A stretch of DNA of 59,169 nucleotides from Bacteroides sp. (GTDB lineage: Bacteria > Bacteroidota > Bacteroidia > Bacteroidales > Muribaculaceae), in the NCBI GenBank assembly GCA_014802265.1, contig JAAVCP010000004.1, forward strand, positions 1-59,169, read 5' to 3'. Positions 8,435 through 16,834 of the stretch are shown here, piece by piece; positions within the stretch are counted from its first letter, which is position 1, and every line of letters begins with the position of its first letter. A program made the position numbers and the translations under genes. The notes under the pieces were generated by a model. The model worked only from the letters and a program-made list of their open reading frames with translations, had not been told where the DNA came from and made no database searches.

Positions 8435-9208
8435 CTAAGGGAGAGCGACAAACAGAGGATAATCTTTCTCACTGTTGTCTTCGTCTAATGCAAAGATGGG
8501 AGTGGAGATGCAGAGCATGTCAGCGATTGAGGCAATATTATGGATTAGGATTTCACGCAGGAGTTTCCCTCTTAGTTCTTTGAGTTTGCCGGAATAAGGT
8601 GTTTTCAGATTACCTTTGTCGTCTACTGATTTGAAATTGACTTTAGACACCTTTGCAAAATCCTTTATTATTTTCCAGTCAAGACATTTGGCTGCCTCCG
8701 CAGGGAGAAGATCAACCACCTCCTTCTCACCTCTCTCTTTCAGTATGCTGACAAAAGCAGCGGTGAGTTTGGGTTGCCAGTAATCTCTCATTCTCATGCC
8801 GGTAGAAGGGTTTTCTATGTCGTAATCAAACCGATATGGACTCACAAGGTCAAAAGGGTTCAAAAAACCATAAATTGAAGAAATTATCCCCACTTTATAC
8901 TTGGCAAAATCTATGGCAGAAGAGGGGAGAGCGGCAACATTTAATGCCCTGAACACTTCACCTGTAAATGAGTATAAAGCTTTGCCTTCTGATGCCCCAT
9001 TCTGAAAATCAAAAAAAAGTTTCTTTGCTTTAGAGGCAAGTGCAAAACTCAATCCCAATCTGTCGGTAATTTCTTCTACCGACATTGGTGCGAAGGTGTG
9101 GGCTATTTCTAAAGCTACGTTATGAAAAACCGGTAGGGCGGTAGAAGAAGTGTCAAATTCGCCTTTTGGCACCGACATATTTTTGGATTCTGCAATCAGA
9201 GTTATCAT
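8435..9208 (-). CDS. yaaA: peroxide stress protein YaaA
   Basis: The 257-residue protein belongs to the YaaA/DUF328 family, which limits iron-driven oxidative damage in E. coli. The family N-terminus is recognisable (MITLIAESKNMS), followed by LGLSFALASKAKKLFFDFQNG and the conserved SSIYGFLNPFDLVSPYR segment and the DYWQPKL region. I chose the ATG at 9208 because the family starts at that point. The frame extends 36 codons upstream into a GC-rich terminator hairpin and is unlikely to be translated. Cytosolic. Confidence 0.93.
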   Translation of the reverse strand: MITLIAESKNMSVPKGEFDTSSTALPVFHNVALEIAHTFAPMSVEEITDRLGLSFALASKAKKLFFDFQNGASEGKALYSFTGEVFRALNVAALPSSAIDFAKYKVGIISSIYGFLNPFDLVSPYRFDYDIENPSTGMRMRDYWQPKLTAAFVSILKERGEKEVVDLLPAEAAKCLDWKIIKDFAKVSKVNFKSVDDKGNLKTPYSGKLKELRGKLLREILIHNIASIADMLCISTPIFALDEDNSEKDYPLFVALP

Positions 9209-9234
9209 TTTTGGATTAAAAAGATTTAAAAATG

Positions 9235-9270
9235 AAAAACGGAGCGCAGGCCTCGACCCAGCTCCGTTTT
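9235..9270 (-). terminator. terminator or attenuator ahead of yaaA
   Basis: Perfect 10-bp arms (9236-9245 with 9261-9270) have a 15-nt loop. On the minus strand the stem ends in TTTTTCATTTTT. It lies only 28 bp before the yaaA start and after the small-protein operon. It either ends that operon or acts as an attenuator in the yaaA leader. Confidence 0.65.
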
Positions 9271-9375
9271 GTCGCGATAGCATTGTTTTATTATTTATCG
9301 GCAATGTCTGCGACACTTACCTATACTATTAAGACAATTCAAACGCAAAAAAGTTTAATAAAAACATGAAAATTT

Positions 9376-9714
9376 TTATTTTTTCTTTTTATGGAAGAAA
9401 GAAAATACTTTTCTGACGGAACTGAAAATAGAGAATCCAAGCATTGCATAGTCTACGTAGTTCAGTCCGGAAAGCACTTTAGTGGTGAGTGTTCCCATCC
9501 TTCCGGGAATGAGAGATGCAGCACCCTGTGGTGTAAGAGGATTTGCCTTCTTCAGGGTGTTGACATTTCTCAAGATTTTGTTCTTGCAAAACTCCTTTTG
9601 GAGCATAACCAATGCTCTCTGATATCTTATCTCTTCCAAAGTGTAGCCTTTAAACTGCACTTCCGGATGGGTGATGCTTTTAGCAACATCTTCAGTTTTC
9701 TTAATTTCATTCAT
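9376..9714 (-). CDS. small basic protein of unknown function, last gene of YtxH/YqjE-like cluster
   Basis: The 112-residue protein has no domain I recognise. The N-terminal half is charged and helical (KGYTLEEIRYQRALVMLQKEF). The C-terminal part has a weak hydrophobic stretch (YVDYAMLGFSIFSSV) and ends in a poly-lysine tail. Its place 18 bp after a YqjE-like gene and its size recall YqjK in the E. coli yqjD-yqjE-yqjK operon. That comparison rests on context only. Probably membrane-associated. Confidence 0.75.
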   Translation of the reverse strand: MNEIKKTEDVAKSITHPEVQFKGYTLEEIRYQRALVMLQKEFCKNKILRNVNTLKKANPLTPQGAASLIPGRMGTLTTKVLSGLNYVDYAMLGFSIFSSVRKVFSFFHKKKK

Positions 9715-9732
9715 ATCGGCAGTGAAGTTTAA

Positions 9733-10098
9733 TTATTTTTTATCCTGAGAAGTTTTACGGTCGAGGAATAGCTTGGTCACAAAGCGAGACACGACATTCA
9801 CCACAAGCACGTTTCGGAAGACATACACAAGAGCGAGGATCAACATCACCACACCTGCCACGGAAAGATAAGCAAGCGGAGCACTCATAAACATTCTGAA
9901 CACCCCGGCAAGCGCAAAGAGAAGCATGATAAATATAGGAAGCAGAAACAACACAAAAATAGCCCCGACAATCAGGGTACTGATAAGGATAATAAGTTTC
10001 TCGGCTGCGGTAAGCTTCATATATTCCAGCTCAAGCTTTCCCCATGTGACTGTCTGAGAAAACAGGTCTTTTAATTCGTCAGTTATTTTTGACTTCAT
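9733..10098 (-). CDS. YqjE-like / phage holin-family membrane protein
   Basis: The 121-residue protein has a soluble N-terminus (MKSKITDELKDLF), then two long hydrophobic segments (about 33-65 and 72-97), then a short basic tail (FLDRKTSQDKK). This is the shape of the holin-X/YqjE family, which despite the name is mostly an inner-membrane stress protein. I chose the ATG at 10098. The frame runs 15 codons further up, but that part overlaps the upstream terminator region. It is followed closely by the 112-residue gene. Confidence 0.8.
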   Translation of the reverse strand: MKSKITDELKDLFSQTVTWGKLELEYMKLTAAEKLIILISTLIVGAIFVLFLLPIFIMLLFALAGVFRMFMSAPLAYLSVAGVVMLILALVYVFRNVLVVNVVSRFVTKLFLDRKTSQDKK

Positions 10099-10120
10099 AA
10101 GCAGTTCGGAATATAGATTT

Positions 10121-10151
10121 ATAAAAGAGGGAGTGGATACCACTCCCTCTT
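10121..10151 (-). terminator. intra-cluster terminator
   Basis: A 12-bp perfect stem (10125-10136 with 10140-10151), a 3-nt loop and a short T-run on the minus strand. It splits the cluster: the second YtxH gene lies above it and the YqjE-like gene below. It may let only part of the transcripts through. Confidence 0.75.
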
Positions 10152-10181
10152 AATGTCTTTATAGTCTTAAGCGAAAAAGTC

Positions 10182-10376
10182 TTATTCTTCTGCGCTTGCC
10201 AATTCAGCCACGAGCTGATCAACTTCGTCGTCGCTGATTTTGATTCCTTTTTTCTTAAGGATAGAGCAAAGTTTTGAACGCACGTCAGCACCTTTTTCGG
10301 GAGCGAGCAAAAGAGCTGCGCTGCAGCCAACGATAGCTCCGCCAAGGAATGCGTAAAGTATATTAAGAGATCTCAT
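10182..10376 (-). CDS. YtxH domain-containing protein, copy 2
   Basis: This 64-residue protein has one N-terminal transmembrane segment (LNILYAFLGGAIVGCSAALLLAP) followed by the YtxH signature APEKGADVRSKL and an acidic C-terminus. YtxH proteins are small membrane-anchored stress proteins. It is clearly paralogous to the gene at 10475-10678: the same GGAI.G...LL.APEKG.D.R core is followed by KKGI or EKGI. Confidence 0.88.
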   Translation of the reverse strand: MRSLNILYAFLGGAIVGCSAALLLAPEKGADVRSKLCSILKKKGIKISDDEVDQLVAELASAEE

Positions 10377-10409
10377 TTCTTTTTAGATTTATTTAAATGA
10401 TTAATTATT

Positions 10410-10440
10410 GATGCCGGCATCATAACGGCAATGAGCCGTT
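10410..10440. repeat. two adjacent palindromes between ytxH copies
   Basis: A perfect 12-bp palindrome GATGCCGGCATC (10410-10421) is followed after 2 bp by a 6-bp stem AACGGC/GCCGTT with a 5-nt loop (10424-10440). They sit between the two YtxH genes and could be a processing hairpin, a weak terminator or an operator. Confidence 0.45.
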
Positions 10441-10474
10441 GATGGTGCGGACGTTGTCGTTTTCTCAGTCTTGA

Positions 10475-10678
10475 TCAGAGAACTTTCTCGATCTGATCCT
10501 CAATCTCGTCAACGAGTTCTTCCATTTTGTCTTTCTTCAGACAAATGCCTTTCTCCTTGAGAGCCTTGATAATTCTCTTACGAGTATCATCACCCTTTTC
10601 GGGAGCAACGAGAAGACCAACAGCTGCGCCGGCAATAGCACCGCCTATTACTGCACAAATTACATGAATTGCTTTCAT
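10475..10678 (-). CDS. YtxH domain-containing protein, copy 1
   Basis: A 67-residue protein with an N-terminal membrane segment (IHVICAVIGGAIAGAAVGLLVAP), the APEKGDDTRKRI signature, and a helical, acidic C-terminus (MEELVDEIEDQIEKVL). It is the first gene of the leftward cluster ytxH-ytxH-yqjE-like-small basic protein. The inferred role is a membrane stress or ribosome-anchoring function, by analogy to YqjD/ElaB. Confidence 0.88.
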   Translation of the reverse strand: MKAIHVICAVIGGAIAGAAVGLLVAPEKGDDTRKRIIKALKEKGICLKKDKMEELVDEIEDQIEKVL

Positions 10679-10756
10679 TTTTTCTTTTATTTATAAATTA
10701 TTATATGTTTTCTTCAATTTTTGGAGGCACTTCTAATAAGTTCTCGTAATATTAAC

Positions 10757-10798
10757 AATCATAATACCATTTTGGTTAACAGGATTATGATTTTTTTT
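10757..10798. terminator. hairpin between DUF3332 gene and ytxH cluster
   Basis: AATCATAAT (10757-10765) pairs with ATTATGATT (10784-10792), with a small inner ACCA/TGGT stem. The T-run (10791-10798) follows on the plus strand, although both flanking genes run leftward. Either it works in reverse with a weak tail or it ends an unseen rightward transcript. Confidence 0.4.
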
Positions 10799-10824
10799 GA
10801 AAAATTTCGAAATATTATGAGATA

Positions 10825-11370
10825 TTATCTCTGAGTCAAGCAGCTGCCTGATACCACTGATGAATATGCCATGACTCCCTGTTCGGAAAGTTCCACCATT
10901 CTCATCATTCCGTCTTTGTCTATCATTTTTACGTGGTTATCGTCAATTATAGTCATAAACGGATATGCTTCCCCCTCTTCAGTTATGACTTCCCATGTGT
11001 TTGAGTCAGTCTCGAAATCGAGTCTGACCACATCACCGTTGGGGGCAGTTATAGTGTAGCCTTTGTCATCGCATGCGATATAATAGCGACCTTGCTCGGT
11101 ATCAACAGTCTTTGTGGAAGCCTGCAGGGGATTATTGCCGCTCCAGAATTCTATGCTGTTCAGCACGAGAAGATCAGCCACAGAGGTCACTTCATACACC
11201 GGGAGAATCCAGAATGCAAAAAACACAATTTCATTGACAAACTTATTGCCTACCTGATTATTCCAGGCAAGCACTTTACGAGTAAGGTTGAAATTGCCTA
11301 TGCAAGACTGCATCGGGAGCATGGCAGCAATAGAAATGATTGCTGCTACTGTCAGGGTATTCTTTTTCAT
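10825..11370 (-). CDS. DUF3332 family lipoprotein
   Basis: The 181-residue protein has a signal peptide with lipobox LPMQSC (Cys about 23), so it should be lipidated. It matches DUF3332 in layout: the early segment NLTRKVLAWNNQVGNKFVNE followed by a hydrophobic stretch with WILPVYE. The C-terminal half is beta-rich (YTITAPNGDVVRLDF, then NTWEVITEEG). Its function is not known. It starts 18 bp after the MltF-like gene and is probably cotranscribed with it, pointing to an envelope role. Confidence 0.88.
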   Translation of the reverse strand: MKKNTLTVAAIISIAAMLPMQSCIGNFNLTRKVLAWNNQVGNKFVNEIVFFAFWILPVYEVTSVADLLVLNSIEFWSGNNPLQASTKTVDTEQGRYYIACDDKGYTITAPNGDVVRLDFETDSNTWEVITEEGEAYPFMTIIDDNHVKMIDKDGMMRMVELSEQGVMAYSSVVSGSCLTQR

Positions 11371-11388
11371 AACATCGGGTTATATGAT

Positions 11389-12795
11389 TTATTTTGTTGA
11401 ATTTTTGAAATAATTATAGACACTCATCACTTTTTCTACAAACTCTACTGTCTCGCTCCCACGGAAATAACCGTTTTTCACCACCGGGTCATTGTAGTAT
11501 TGCGGACGAGACTTAAGGAGGGCTGCCTCGCTTACGTTACCTGTCCATGTCTGAGGGTCAAGCCCGTATTTCTTAGCTAAGGCAATTGAGTCATAGATAT
11601 GTCCGAGTCCACAATTATAAGCAGCTATCACAAAGAGAATTCTTTCGTTTTTGTCGGGTACCTTGTCGGCAAGGGCATCATCAAGATTTTTCAGGAGTCT
11701 TGCAGCAGTGAGTATGTTGACATCAGGATTTACGAGCAACTCCGGTTCCACATCAAGTGAACGTGCCGTGGCAGCCATCAATTGCATGACACCCATGGCT
11801 CCTGCCCACGAAACCACATCATTATCAAAACATGATTCATTGAAGCCGATTGACGCAAGAAGTTGCCAGTCATAGCCGGGGATTGAACTATATCGCTTGA
11901 AAAGGGCATCATAGTTGGAGACATGACCCCTTTTCTTTATCTTCACGCCGAGGGCTTCCTCCGGATTGTCAAAAGGTGCGGGCGATTTGCTGATCTCAAA
12001 ATATTTCTTGTAGATTGCACGGTGAATCTGAGAGTTTTCTTTCCTTTTCTTCCAATTGTTAATGCTGAGGGCAAGTGAATCGCAATCAGTAGCCACAGCC
12101 CATGATGAGTATTGGTCAAGGCTTATTTTTAACCCTGTGTCAAGATGAGGGAAATAAGATTTGTTGAGCTCAGCCACGTCAGAATCCACCACAGTCAATG
12201 GGATTTCCCCCCTGTCAACCATCGCAATAAGTTCTTCTGTGATCAGGGAGTCGCGGCTAATAGGGATAATATCGATTCCTCCGCCCAATTCTTGATTCAG
12301 ATTTGAGAGCCTGTAATGATATTTTGAATCTTTTTCCACATATACCGTTTTCCCAACCAATTCTGTGACATCTTTTATTGCGTCTTTCCCACCTGGTTGC
12401 ACGAGCACTTGCCATGTCACTTCCTTATATCCACAGTGTTTCACTAAGGAATTATATTCCTCTATCACAGGCACCGGATAGGCTGCAAGCTCCACTTCCT
12501 TGGTAGTCAGCATCTTCAGCAATGCCGGAAGAGAGGGTGCCACTTTCAGGTCAAGTACCATGCCTTCATCTTCGGCAAACCGGCGCACATTTTCAAAATC
12601 AAATCCCATCTGCTGTCCGCGATAGCTGAAATAGGAGGTCGGTCCATACAGGGTGGCAGCGTGGAGCGTATCAGGCGTATCAAGCGTATTGGGTGAGGAA
12701 GGGGTAATAGCAACTTGACGGTTACCGCTGCCACATCCTGTGATTGCCATGCCCGATATTGACAATGAAACTATATATGTAATTAGCTTTGACAT
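11389..12795 (-). CDS. mltF: MltF-like membrane-bound lytic transglycosylase
   Basis: The 468-residue lipoprotein (lipobox AITGC) has a family 3 solute-binding-like domain (about 45-270) and then a C-terminal SLT domain. The catalytic glutamate lies in LLASIGFNESCFD, followed by WAGAMGVMQLM and AAYNCGLGH, the SLT motifs. Enzymes of this type cleave the MurNAc-GlcNAc bond of peptidoglycan to 1,6-anhydro products. The binding domain modulates activity by sensing muropeptides in the E. coli enzyme. It heads a two-gene operon with the DUF3332 lipoprotein. The promoter box at 12806-12813 leaves a very short leader. Confidence 0.92.
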   Translation of the reverse strand: MSKLITYIVSLSISGMAITGCGSGNRQVAITPSSPNTLDTPDTLHAATLYGPTSYFSYRGQQMGFDFENVRRFAEDEGMVLDLKVAPSLPALLKMLTTKEVELAAYPVPVIEEYNSLVKHCGYKEVTWQVLVQPGGKDAIKDVTELVGKTVYVEKDSKYHYRLSNLNQELGGGIDIIPISRDSLITEELIAMVDRGEIPLTVVDSDVAELNKSYFPHLDTGLKISLDQYSSWAVATDCDSLALSINNWKKRKENSQIHRAIYKKYFEISKSPAPFDNPEEALGVKIKKRGHVSNYDALFKRYSSIPGYDWQLLASIGFNESCFDNDVVSWAGAMGVMQLMAATARSLDVEPELLVNPDVNILTAARLLKNLDDALADKVPDKNERILFVIAAYNCGLGHIYDSIALAKKYGLDPQTWTGNVSEAALLKSRPQYYNDPVVKNGYFRGSETVEFVEKVMSVYNYFKNSTK

Positions 12796-12805
12796 AACTC
12801 AGCCA

Positions 12806-12813
12806 CAAAAGTA
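12806..12813 (-). promoter_or_regulatory. -7 box for mltF operon
   Basis: The minus strand reads TACTTTTG. The predicted start of transcription lies about 7 nt ahead of the mltF ATG. No -33 TTTG was seen. Confidence 0.45.
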
Positions 12814-12855
12814 ATAAAAAAATTGTAAAATACCCTCATAATTTTGAAAGGGGCA

Positions 12856-14778
12856 TTAAAAAGATGAAGCCAAACGATATATATTGTTGCTGCAATTAAG
12901 ATAACCTTCATTACAAAGAAATCCTAATGCAGCCGCTACGGCAGCCGTGTCGGGTCCACATTGATTTTCAATGGCGGCAATAGTTGCACCTGAAGGGTGC
13001 ATCTGCATATAGTTCCACACTCGCTGCACGATGGTGGCGGCATCGGCTGTCTCTGACTTTGATTGTTTTTTTCTATCGCGGCATACATCACATTTAAGAC
13101 AATCTTTGGGATCTTCTTCACCAAAATATCTTAGCATTCTTTCCACACGACATTTCCTGCCGGAAAAGGTGTAGTCGAGCATAGCCTCTACACGTGCTGA
13201 CATAGATTCTTTACGTTTTTCATAAATATCTTTCCCAATGAGCAGATAGTCGGTCTCTTCGCGAGAGGTGGGGAAGTAGATCATGGGTAAGCCGGAATGA
13301 GGGATATAACTCATGATTTTATGATGTGATAACTCAAGAAAAGCCTCGTAAGTGTCTTTTTCGAGCATATTTAGTCCTGTGGCGATTTCTGTCTCCTTAA
13401 TATATATATAGTCAGAGAAAAGACCGGTGTATTTACGTAGGGTCATTGCCAGCACTTTTTCAGCATGCATAGAGAGGTCATGAATATCATACAGATCTTC
13501 ACGGGTGCAAACCATCTTTACTCTTGACCGACTGTCGGGGTCTTCAATGAAATGAAGGTATCCTGCCTGGGATAGAAGCCTTAGGGATACCCTTACCTGA
13601 CGCTCTTGCAGTTCAAAAACACGACAAAACTTCTCAATATTAAATTCCTTCACCGTGTCAAACCCTTCTCCGATGCTGACATGGAGAAAGTTGCATACCC
13701 TTTCGTATGTTTTTCTGATTACATTCCTTTCGGGAAAAGACTCGGTGATGCGTCGATGCATTACTACTTTGTCAGATTTTGAGGCAAGTAATACGGCAAA
13801 AGAGGGGAGCCCGTCTCGTCCAGCTCTTCCTGCTTCCTGGTAATATTCCTCAAGGGAAGGAGGAATATCATAGTGAATCACAACGCGCACGTCAGGTTTG
13901 TCAATACCCATTCCGAAGGCATTGGTGGCGACAATCACTCTCACTGCCCCCGTCTGCCATGAATTTTGTCGTTCTTCTTTAATACGGAAATCAAGACCGG
14001 CATGGTAGAATGTGGAGGGAATGTCGGCGGAAAGGAGAAATTCTGAAATCTCACGACATCGTTTGCGACTTCTCACGTAAACAATGGCAGAGCCGGAGGT
14101 GCGTGAGAGGATATGAAGCACATCATGGATTTTTGCCTCGGAGCTGCGCACTATGTAGCTTATATTATCTCTTACGAAACTTTTCTTAAAAACTCTGTAC
14201 CCATTATCAAACTGCAGTTGATTGGTAATGTCTTGTGCCACGGCAGGTGTGGCTGTGGCTGTAAGAGCAAGCACGGGCACTCCGGGCTTCAGGCTGCGAA
14301 GTTTTTTTATGTCGAGGTATGACGGGCGGAAATCATAACCCCATTGAGAGATGCAGTGAGCCTCGTCTACTACTATCAGACGAATATTAATTTGCCTCAT
14401 TTCAAGCATGAAGCGGTCATTATGAAGCCTTTCCGGAGCTATATATATGAATTTTGCTTTACCATTGACAAGAGTTTCCCAAGCTATACGTATCTCCTTG
14501 ATGGTCATTCCGGCATGGAAATATACAGCCTTTATCCGGCGCTTCTTAAGATTATCCACCTGGTCTTTCATCAAAGAGATAAGCGGAGTAACTACAATCG
14601 TCACTCCCGACTCAAATGTGAGGGCAGGCACCTGAAACGTAATTGATTTGCCGCCGCCGGTTGGCATTAGTCCGAGGGTGTCATGTCCTTCAAGCACAGA
14701 ATTGATTATATCTTCCTGAAGGGGTCGGAATGAGGAATACCCCCAGTATTTTTTAAGAATTTGATGAATGTCATTCAT
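12856..14778 (-). CDS. recQ: ATP-dependent DNA helicase RecQ
   Basis: The 640-residue protein carries the RecQ helicase set: Q-motif region (FRPLQEDIINSVL), Walker A MPTGGGKSIT, DEAH box with the aromatic-rich loop (DEAHCISQWGYDFRPSY), and motif VI QEAGRAGRDG. The zinc-binding domain follows with CRVERMLRYF and CLKCDVCRD. The C-terminus is a winged-helix-like segment rather than a clear HRDC domain, which places it with the shorter Bacteroidetes RecQ forms. It acts in recombination and replication-fork repair. It lies 74 bp downstream of recJ on the same strand, a functional pairing (RecJ digests what RecQ unwinds). Confidence 0.95.
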   Translation of the reverse strand: MNDIHQILKKYWGYSSFRPLQEDIINSVLEGHDTLGLMPTGGGKSITFQVPALTFESGVTIVVTPLISLMKDQVDNLKKRRIKAVYFHAGMTIKEIRIAWETLVNGKAKFIYIAPERLHNDRFMLEMRQINIRLIVVDEAHCISQWGYDFRPSYLDIKKLRSLKPGVPVLALTATATPAVAQDITNQLQFDNGYRVFKKSFVRDNISYIVRSSEAKIHDVLHILSRTSGSAIVYVRSRKRCREISEFLLSADIPSTFYHAGLDFRIKEERQNSWQTGAVRVIVATNAFGMGIDKPDVRVVIHYDIPPSLEEYYQEAGRAGRDGLPSFAVLLASKSDKVVMHRRITESFPERNVIRKTYERVCNFLHVSIGEGFDTVKEFNIEKFCRVFELQERQVRVSLRLLSQAGYLHFIEDPDSRSRVKMVCTREDLYDIHDLSMHAEKVLAMTLRKYTGLFSDYIYIKETEIATGLNMLEKDTYEAFLELSHHKIMSYIPHSGLPMIYFPTSREETDYLLIGKDIYEKRKESMSARVEAMLDYTFSGRKCRVERMLRYFGEEDPKDCLKCDVCRDRKKQSKSETADAATIVQRVWNYMQMHPSGATIAAIENQCGPDTAAVAAALGFLCNEGYLNCSNNIYRLASSF

Positions 14779-14796
14779 AATTTATACCTTCTCTAT

Positions 14797-14811
14797 ACCG
14801 TGGTGCACGGT
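14797..14811. repeat. 15-bp palindrome between recJ and recQ
   Basis: ACCGTG and CACGGT flank a 3-nt centre, 19 bp upstream of the recQ start. It could be an intercistronic hairpin or an operator. No T-tract. Confidence 0.4.
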
Positions 14812-14852
14812 GACTGTCATGTCTTACCGATGGCGGTCATGGCAATATGCCA

Positions 14853-16586
14853 TTATTCGGATGAGGGGCGTATATCACGGATCATAAGCTGTACTGATTC
14901 GGGATATCCGGAGCGTTTCGTCTGCTCAATCGTGTAGCAGATGTCAATGGGTTTATGGGCATGGATATATTCAAAATAGGGTGCCATGTTGAAGGCAATT
15001 GCATTGATGACACGGCTGGTGCTGTTATCTTCAAGTTCAAGTTTTATATGCTCAAGGTTTTTACCTACGAGTTTGCTCGTTCCAAAATCAAACACATTGC
15101 GTGTGCAGAATATCGGATTTTGGTTGCCGGGTCCGAAAGGATTAAATTTCTTTAGGAAAGCGATTAATTCCGGGGTAATATCGGCAAATTCAATCACGGC
15201 GTCAATGTCAATCATGGGGGTGAGTTGATTTGGTTGGATATGTGTGGAGACATATTCCTCAAATCTTCGTCTGAACTCAGGGATATTTTCCTCTTTGAGC
15301 GACAGCCCCACAGCGTAGGTGTGTCCTCCGAAATTCTCAAGGAGATCACGTGTGGAATTTACGGCTGAATATATATCGAATCCTTGCACGGAGCGCGATG
15401 ATCCTGTTGCCATGCCGTTGGAATATGTAAGCACCACCGATGGCTTGTAATACAGCTCAGTAAGACGCGATGCCACAATGCCTATTATCCCTTTGTGCCA
15501 ATCCTTGTTGTAGACCACGATAGAGCGTTTCCCGTGGATAATGTTGACATTGTTTTCAATAAGGGTATTGGCTTCATCAGTGATTTTTTTATCAAGTTCC
15601 TTGCGGTCTTTATTATATTGGTCAATATCTTTCCCTTTCTCGTATGCATCATGAAGATCACGGCACACCAACAGATCAACCGCTTCAATTCCACTCTGCA
15701 TTCTTCCGGAGGCATTGATTCGGGGTCCGATCTTGAAAATCACATCGCTGATTGTGATGTCTTTGTTAGTCAACTTACACAGGCGGATAATGCTACGCAG
15801 CCCTAAGTTAGGATTGGAGTTAAGGCGTCGGAGACCATGATATGCCATAATACGGTTTTCACCCACAATGGGCACAATGTCAGCAGCAATGCTGACAGCC
15901 ACAAGGTCAAGCAACGAGTCAAGCTCGTTATGATTTGAAAGCCCGTTGCTGAGGGCAAATGCCTGCATAAACTTAAAACCTACGCCACAGCCGGATAAAT
16001 GAGTGCATGGATAGGTGGAGCCGGGCATCTTGGGGTTTAGAATAGCCACGGCAGGGGGAAGCACCTCATCGGGCACATGATGATCGCAGATGATAAAGTC
16101 AATTCCTTTCTCCTTGGCGTATGCAATCTCATCAATGGCTTTTATGCCGCAGTCAAGCACAATCACCAGCTTTACGTCGCTTTCAGCAGCATATTCAATA
16201 CTCTTCAGCGAGATCCCATATCCTTCCTCATAGCGTGTGGGTATATAATACTCTATGTTGCTGTAATAGTTCTGGAGATATTTGTAGACAAGTGCCACAG
16301 CAGTGGTGCCGTCTACATCGTAGTCGCCATATATCATTATTCTCTCCTTCGCACCCATAGCCTTGTTAAGTCTGTTGACCGCCTTATCCATGTCAGGCAT
16401 CAGGAAAGGGTCATGAAGGTCAGAGAGGGAGGGGGAGAAAAATGCTTGTGCCCCTTGAGGAGTGTTTACTCCACGCCTGATCAGCAGCTCGGTAATAGGT
16501 GATGCGCCTCCGCATTGCGGAAGCATATCTTCTGCATCTTTCTTTTGCTGAAGGGTCAAGGGCTGGTAGTTCCATTTTGTTATCAT
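14853..16586 (-). CDS. recJ: single-stranded-DNA-specific exonuclease RecJ
   Basis: The 577-residue protein has the DHH/DHHA1 phosphoesterase motifs: IYGDYDVDGTTA (about 83-94), VIVLDCGIKA, the DHH motif IICDHHVPD with the following ILNPK, and the DHHA1 segment with GPRINASGRM and SRSVQGFDIYSA. The C-terminal OB-type domain ends with the TRNVFDFGTSKLVG and VQLMIRDIRPS segments. It degrades single-stranded DNA 5' to 3' in recombination and mismatch repair. Its length is typical. It heads a probable recJ-recQ operon from the promoter at 16682-16713. Confidence 0.96.
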   Translation of the reverse strand: MITKWNYQPLTLQQKKDAEDMLPQCGGASPITELLIRRGVNTPQGAQAFFSPSLSDLHDPFLMPDMDKAVNRLNKAMGAKERIMIYGDYDVDGTTAVALVYKYLQNYYSNIEYYIPTRYEEGYGISLKSIEYAAESDVKLVIVLDCGIKAIDEIAYAKEKGIDFIICDHHVPDEVLPPAVAILNPKMPGSTYPCTHLSGCGVGFKFMQAFALSNGLSNHNELDSLLDLVAVSIAADIVPIVGENRIMAYHGLRRLNSNPNLGLRSIIRLCKLTNKDITISDVIFKIGPRINASGRMQSGIEAVDLLVCRDLHDAYEKGKDIDQYNKDRKELDKKITDEANTLIENNVNIIHGKRSIVVYNKDWHKGIIGIVASRLTELYYKPSVVLTYSNGMATGSSRSVQGFDIYSAVNSTRDLLENFGGHTYAVGLSLKEENIPEFRRRFEEYVSTHIQPNQLTPMIDIDAVIEFADITPELIAFLKKFNPFGPGNQNPIFCTRNVFDFGTSKLVGKNLEHIKLELEDNSTSRVINAIAFNMAPYFEYIHAHKPIDICYTIEQTKRSGYPESVQLMIRDIRPSSE

Positions 16587-16603
16587 CGCTGACAGAATAT
16601 GAG

Positions 16604-16622
16604 TGAACTCCCGGGGAGTTCA
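16604..16622. promoter_or_regulatory. 19-bp palindrome in recJ leader
   Basis: TGAACTCCCGGGGAGTTCA has 9-bp arms around one base. It lies 18 bp ahead of the recJ start codon and inside the predicted leader. It could be an operator or an RNA hairpin that blocks ribosome access. Confidence 0.5.
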
Positions 16623-16681
16623 TGATGTTTATCTAAGGTTAACGCTATGGGCGTTGCCACGAGGATGGAAGTTACGGACTG

Positions 16682-16713
16682 CAAATATACAATTTTTTTG
16701 GCTCACATGCAAA
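16682..16713 (-). promoter_or_regulatory. promoter for recJ
   Basis: On the minus strand TTTG (16710-16713), 20 bp, then TATATTTG (16682-16689), a full consensus match. The leader is about 90 nt and includes the 19-bp palindrome. Confidence 0.75.
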
Positions 16714-16753
16714 TATCATGCCCACGAGGGTGGTGGGTTTAAGGTTTTTTAAG

Positions 16754-16761
16754 TACTTTTG
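16754..16761 (+). promoter_or_regulatory. -7 box for hydrolase/Mur ligase operon
   Basis: TACTTTTG, 73 bp ahead of the hydrolase start. It is divergent from the recJ promoter, with about 40 bp between them. Confidence 0.5.
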
Positions 16762-16834
16762 CAGTTTGAAAGCCAACTTAATTGTGGCAAAACGTAGGTT
16801 GGACTATACCAGCAGTAAAATGTAAAGGTTTGTA

